From Candidatus Poribacteria bacterium (GTDB lineage: Bacteria; Poribacteria; DTPJ01): DNA of 10,801 nt. This document shows, in pieces, positions 7,656-10,801 of the stretch (within the stretch, counting starts at the first letter, position 1; each line of letters starts with the position of its first letter). Below the pieces are notes generated by a model. The model did not search any database. It saw only the letters and a program-made list of their open reading frames with translations, and had not been told where the DNA came from. A program made the position numbers and the translations under genes. The stretch spans positions 1 through 10,801 of the forward strand of contig DTPJ01000119.1 of the NCBI GenBank assembly GCA_011334435.1. Reading direction: 5' to 3'.

Positions 7656-7664
7656 CCCCTCCTT
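7656..7664 (-). promoter_or_regulatory. Strong Shine-Dalgarno site of the Tyr/Trp-rich lipoprotein gene
   Basis: AAGGAGGGG on the minus strand lies 8 bases before the ATG at 7645-7647. It is the best ribosome binding site in the window. It settles which of three overlapping open frames (two minus, one plus) is the gene and suggests a well-translated product. Confidence 0.75.
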
Positions 7665-7686
7665 ATAATCTTTAACAAAAGATAGT

Positions 7687-7715
7687 TTTATAGAGCCGTT
7701 TAGTTCTGCTGTCAT
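7687..7715 (-). promoter_or_regulatory. Candidate sigma70-type promoter of the lipoprotein gene
   Basis: Read on the minus strand, ATGACA (7710-7715) and TATAAA (7687-7692) are separated by exactly 17 bases and each matches the consensus at 5 of 6 positions. Transcription would start near 7680, giving a leader of about 33 bases that contains the strong Shine-Dalgarno site. The -35 hexamer lies within the palindromic repeat at 7708-7736, so the repeat seems to supply part of the promoter. The unit could continue into the barrel and transporter-like genes. Confidence 0.5.
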
Positions 7716-7736
7716 TCCTGCGGAAGCAGAAGTCCA
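7708..7736. repeat. Degenerate dispersed palindromic repeat (GTCATTCC...GGAATCC type)
   Basis: The core GTCATTCCTGCGGAAGCAGA (7711-7730), followed by AGTCCA, closely resembles the small palindromes of form GTCATTCCCGC-GAAA-GCGGGAATCC that recur between genes in many bacterial genomes and are similar to Neisseria dRS3 elements. A perfect stem CTGC-GGAA-GCAG remains (7718-7729), but the outer right arm reads GAAGTCC instead of GGAATCC, so the copy is decayed. It is the only copy I see in the window. Family membership is by resemblance to remembered sequences, not by search. Confidence 0.5.
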
Positions 7737-7765
7737 TTCCTTATTATGATTTTTCTGGATTTCAT

Positions 7766-7804
7766 TTGTAATTTATCCCTTTGTAACTGAGATAGAAATT
7801 ACAA
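7766..7804. repeat. Inverted repeat TTGTAATTT / AAATTACAA in the purF-lipoprotein gap
   Basis: Nine bases at 7766-7774 are perfectly complementary to 7796-7804, with a 21-base loop. The arms are almost entirely A and T and no T-run follows on either strand, so it is not a convincing intrinsic terminator. It might be a protein-binding site or chance in this AT-rich gap. The rest of the gap from 7737 to 7882 shows no reading frame or RNA that I can support. Confidence 0.25.
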
Positions 7805-7882
7805 TTCGGCACAAAAAATGGAAAATTAAATAGCACCATGTTTGATAATTCTGACGATTACAAACAAAAAATATTCGGAAAA

Positions 7883-9481
7883 TTACATTTCCTCACCGTA
7901 AAGCCTTGTGAGTTCGTCAAAAGGATATTTCCCTGTTATGCAACCTGTGCATGCAGACGTCTCGGTTAAGTGCAACTCATCAAGATAATCTTCAAGAGAT
8001 AGATAATATACAGACCTTGCATTAAGTATTTTAGCGATCCCTTTTTCAAGCTCATAAAGGTTACTGGTAGTTCCAACCTTGTTTGCTATAAATTGTTCTC
8101 GCCCTCCCTTAAACATTTCAATACCAAGAGGACATATATAACGAATTGGAGGAAAATTAAAGCACCAAATAACTTCCTTAGCACCTGCATCAATAGCCAT
8201 AGCACTGACTTTTCCTGTCGTTGTGCCTCTTACAATTGAATCGTCAGCTAATATGACTGTCTTATTTTTAACAACTTCATGGAGAAAACTCAATTTTCGC
8301 ATAACAAGATCGGCTCTATTAAGACCCTTTATTTCAGGTCCTCTGATGAATGTCCTGCCCGTATATTTGTCTCTGATAATGCCATGCGACATCAACGGTA
8401 TTCCTGTTGATCTTGATAATCCAACACCGAAAGGTATTCCTCCGTCTGGAATGGGAATAATAATGCTCTCATTAGCATCTTTAATCGTAAAATCAGTTTT
8501 TAACCTTTGCCCTAAGCGTCCACCGCATCGCTCTCTAAAACTGCTTAATATCTGATTGCGGATATTGCTATCTGGACGTGAAAAATATGCGTCTTCAAAG
8601 ATACAAAAAGCCGTCCTTTCAGTATCAGCGAAACGAACAGACCTTTTACCATCATAGGATATAATAAAAGCAGTCCCTGGCTCTACATCCTCACGAGGTA
8701 TTTTAGTCCCTGGATAATAGATTTTTCTTAATTCATTCATCACACACGATTCAGAAGCTAAAATATAGGCATCAGGGAGATCAATAAAACATAATGGTCT
8801 TATCCCATAAGGATCACGGATACCTATTATGCTGTCATCAGTAGCAATTAAAAATGCATAAGAACCAGTCAATTTCGGTGCAATCTTTTCTAATGCTTTT
8901 TCTATGATTGTGCTAATTGATTTTTTTATCCCTTGTGAAATATAAATGCGTGCTATATGGGCTAATATCCTTCCGACAGTTTCGGTGTCAGTTCCTCCGA
9001 TCATCTCTCTTTTTACAGTTTCAATCAAAATTTTAGCTGTCTCAAAATCTATCTCGTCATCTTCTTCTAAACACTTGAAATCTGTTTGAAAGCATAAATT
9101 TTTTCTTTCCGCAGTCTCTGTCTGTGATAACGGAATTCCACAAAATGAAGTTATAGTGCCATTATGAGCTATATAAAACTTTATCCAACTATATGATATT
9201 TCAATAGGTTGAATGTCATTAATGATTGATCCACTGGATAAGTTTGAAGTCGGATAACGAGTATGTCCAATACCTCTATCGCCATCTATTATTTCTGAAA
9301 ATCCGAAGTTATTGGATACTAACCCCGTTCCTTTCTTCAACTTAAATTCGTTTTCATCACATACAAGTATCCCACAAGCGTCTTCTCCTCTATGTTGAAG
9401 GAAATGAAGCGAATGGACGAGCTTTTCGTAAATATTTTTGTGATCTTTTGAGAATATTCCCACTAATCCACAATCAGACAT
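7883..9481 (-). CDS. purF: Amidophosphoribosyltransferase (glutamine PRPP amidotransferase)
   Basis: PurF makes 5-phosphoribosylamine from PRPP and glutamine, the first committed step of purine synthesis in the cytoplasm. The 532-residue product has an N-terminal Ntn glutaminase domain with nucleophile Cys4 (MSDCGLVGIF), GHTRYPT (72-78), HNG (106-108) and TDTE (164-167). The C-terminal phosphoribosyltransferase domain has the PRPP loop VILADDSIVRGTT (409-421). Four cysteines match the Fe-S cluster ligands of the Bacillus-type enzyme: Cys293 (FCIFED), Cys450 (IRYIC), Cys511 and Cys514 (CTGC). Cys4 must be freed by removing Met-Ser-Asp, implying a very short propeptide. The stretch between HNG and TDTE is about 30 residues longer than usual, explaining the length (532 against about 470-505). 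GIEMFKGGREQFIANK also departs from the common YGIDTP form. The ATG lies 15 bases after the TPR gene stop, with AAGGAA overlapping that stop, so the two are likely an operon. Identity is firm; the divergence leaves room for a specialised paralogue. Confidence 0.93.
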   Translation of the reverse strand: MSDCGLVGIFSKDHKNIYEKLVHSLHFLQHRGEDACGILVCDENEFKLKKGTGLVSNNFGFSEIIDGDRGIGHTRYPTSNLSSGSIINDIQPIEISYSWIKFYIAHNGTITSFCGIPLSQTETAERKNLCFQTDFKCLEEDDEIDFETAKILIETVKREMIGGTDTETVGRILAHIARIYISQGIKKSISTIIEKALEKIAPKLTGSYAFLIATDDSIIGIRDPYGIRPLCFIDLPDAYILASESCVMNELRKIYYPGTKIPREDVEPGTAFIISYDGKRSVRFADTERTAFCIFEDAYFSRPDSNIRNQILSSFRERCGGRLGQRLKTDFTIKDANESIIIPIPDGGIPFGVGLSRSTGIPLMSHGIIRDKYTGRTFIRGPEIKGLNRADLVMRKLSFLHEVVKNKTVILADDSIVRGTTTGKVSAMAIDAGAKEVIWCFNFPPIRYICPLGIEMFKGGREQFIANKVGTTSNLYELEKGIAKILNARSVYYLSLEDYLDELHLTETSACTGCITGKYPFDELTRLYGEEM

Positions 9482-9496
9482 AGATTTTATATTTCC

Positions 9497-10801
9497 TTAT
9501 TTGCCTTGTAGTGCTTTAAGACGTTTCCTCGCTTCCTCTGCCCAACTTCCGGGCGGATTCATATTAAGAAACTTCTGCCATTGTTCAATAGCCAATTTTG
9601 TTTTTCCCCATCTCTCATAAACCAATGCTAAATTATAATTCGCTGTCGGATTTTTTGGGTCTTGTTGAAGGACTCTTTCAAACATATCCGCAGACTGACC
9701 ATACTTCTCCAAAGTATAAAGTATATTGCCATAATGCACAAGAGTATCAATTCTATCAGGATCAAGTTTTAGGGCTTTTTGGAACTCTGCTTCAGCTTTC
9801 ACTAAATCGTTTAGATGATGGCTATATAAATAACCTAACCTTTGATGTGCTATTGCGGAGCTATCATTAATAGCTATCTCTTTTTTATATTCATCTATCG
9901 CCCTTGACAGTTCGCCTTTCTTTTCAGATATTCGCCCTAATTCAGCATAAGCCCCTGGATAAGATGGATTTGCTTTGATAGTCCTTTCAAAATATGTCCT
10001 TGCAGTATCGTCTGCCTCCATCTCTTTATATAACATCGCTATATTAAAATAGGCTTCTGCCCTGTTTGGCTCTAATTCAACGACTTGCTTAAAATCCTCT
10101 ATTATCTGTTCATTTCTATAAACCCTTCCACCAACAGCTTTGACCTTTTTTAGAAGCATTGCCCTATCAAAATATGCCTGTGCAAAATCTCGTTTTAACT
10201 CAATAGCTTTCGTATATTCATCAACAGCTTTGGCATTATCTCTACCTTCTAATAGCTTTGCATATTCATAATGCCATTGATAGTTATAGGGCGAATATTC
10301 ATTAGCTAAATCATAATGTTCTATAGCTTTCTCTATATTTCCATATTTTTTATGAAGCAACGCTAAATCGTATTGAACCTGTGGATGATTAGGTTCTAAC
10401 ACAAGCCCCTTTTCGTATACGTCTATTATTTTTTTATCGTCCAAACCTTTTTTTACATAGATCGCTCCAAGCCTTAAAAACGGATCGGCTTTTGTCTGAT
10501 CTAAGTTTATAACTGCTTCATATTCCATCATAGCTCTGTCAATATCATTCTTTTTATCTTCATAATAAACACCAAGTTTATAGCGTGAATCAACATCAGT
10601 AGGGTCAATCTTTGATAATTCTTCAAGTGACGACATTGCCATATCATCATTGCCCTGTTTTTCATAAATCTTTGATAGCATCCTGTATGCCTTGACTTTT
10701 AACTTAGGGTCTGCAATTTGTGAATTTGTAACGTTAGATAATGTAGAAATTGCCTCGTTCAGTTTGTTTTGATCATTGTATATGCCAGCTATCAATATTA
10801 G
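9497..10801 (-). CDS. Tetratricopeptide repeat protein, 5' end beyond the window
   Basis: At least 434 residues are visible. The frame remains open to the last base of the window, and the first candidate start, TTG at 10795, falls inside a repeat helix, so the true start is outside. I count 12 consecutive TPR units of about 34 residues with the expected Ala/Gly, Tyr and Pro positions, such as AEAYFNIAMLYKEM and PTANYNLALVYERW. One unit (beginning AQAYFDRAMLLKK) has a loop about 7 residues longer, around GGRVYRN. A charged helix ending ALQGK closes the protein. TPR superhelices mediate protein-protein contacts; no enzymatic domain is visible in this portion, and the cellular location cannot be told without the amino terminus. 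purF follows after 15 bases, which suggests co-transcription but not a shared function. Confidence 0.88.
   Translation of the reverse strand, partial: LILIAGIYNDQNKLNEAISTLSNVTNSQIADPKLKVKAYRMLSKIYEKQGNDDMAMSSLEELSKIDPTDVDSRYKLGVYYEDKKNDIDRAMMEYEAVINLDQTKADPFLRLGAIYVKKGLDDKKIIDVYEKGLVLEPNHPQVQYDLALLHKKYGNIEKAIEHYDLANEYSPYNYQWHYEYAKLLEGRDNAKAVDEYTKAIELKRDFAQAYFDRAMLLKKVKAVGGRVYRNEQIIEDFKQVVELEPNRAEAYFNIAMLYKEMEADDTARTYFERTIKANPSYPGAYAELGRISEKKGELSRAIDEYKKEIAINDSSAIAHQRLGYLYSHHLNDLVKAEAEFQKALKLDPDRIDTLVHYGNILYTLEKYGQSADMFERVLQQDPKNPTANYNLALVYERWGKTKLAIEQWQKFLNMNPPGSWAEEARKRLKALQGK

Noticed and set aside
9598..9870. Plus-strand open frame within the TPR gene
   Set aside because: It is an antisense shadow of a clearly conserved TPR frame and has no homology signal or ribosome binding site I can recognise.

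Overview
The window is an AT-rich stretch of a bacterial chromosome with nine protein-coding genes, one of them cut by the right edge. It falls into a rightward block (tssK, a CapA-like gene, scpA, scpB) and a leftward block (TPR gene, purF, a lipoprotein gene, a PorV/FadL-like outer-membrane protein gene, a DUF6784/DUF6785 membrane protein gene). The two blocks converge and overlap by 14 bases near 3904-3917. I found no tRNA, rRNA, CRISPR array, insertion sequence or phage gene.

The organism is a diderm. It has a type VI secretion baseplate protein, a lipobox lipoprotein and an outer-membrane barrel with a signal peptide and a C-terminal Phe. ScpA/ScpB instead of MukBEF argues against a typical gammaproteobacterium. 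The PorV/PorQ-type protein beside a DUF6784/DUF6785 protein recalls uncultivated phyla such as Poribacteria or related FCB-like lineages. That placement is an impression from memory, not a result.

Rightward block: a near-consensus sigma70-type promoter (13-41) precedes tssK. Short gaps of 3, 18 and 15 bases suggest that tssK, the CapA-like gene, scpA and scpB are co-transcribed. TssK links the T6SS baseplate to the membrane complex; here it is followed by a secreted CapA-fold protein that has lost several expected metal ligands, and then by the chromosome-condensation pair ScpA-ScpB. The usual partners tssL and tssM do not follow.

Leftward block: a long TPR protein (at least 12 repeats) lies 15 bases upstream of purF, the first enzyme of purine synthesis. 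This PurF keeps its catalytic and Fe-S cysteines but carries an extra segment of about 30 residues. A 235-base gap then holds a degenerate copy of the dispersed GTCATTCC...GGAATCC-type palindrome and a good candidate promoter whose -35 box lies inside that palindrome. Downstream are a small lipoprotein extraordinarily rich in Tyr and Trp, the outer-membrane barrel, and a polytopic inner-membrane protein starting at TTG. The last two sit 12 bases apart and could form an outer-membrane plus inner-membrane uptake route.

The most interesting points are the isolated tssK in an unusual operon, the metal-ligand-poor CapA-like protein, the Tyr/Trp-rich lipoprotein, the barrel-transporter pair, and the promoter built on a dispersed repeat. 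Nothing here proves a new system.
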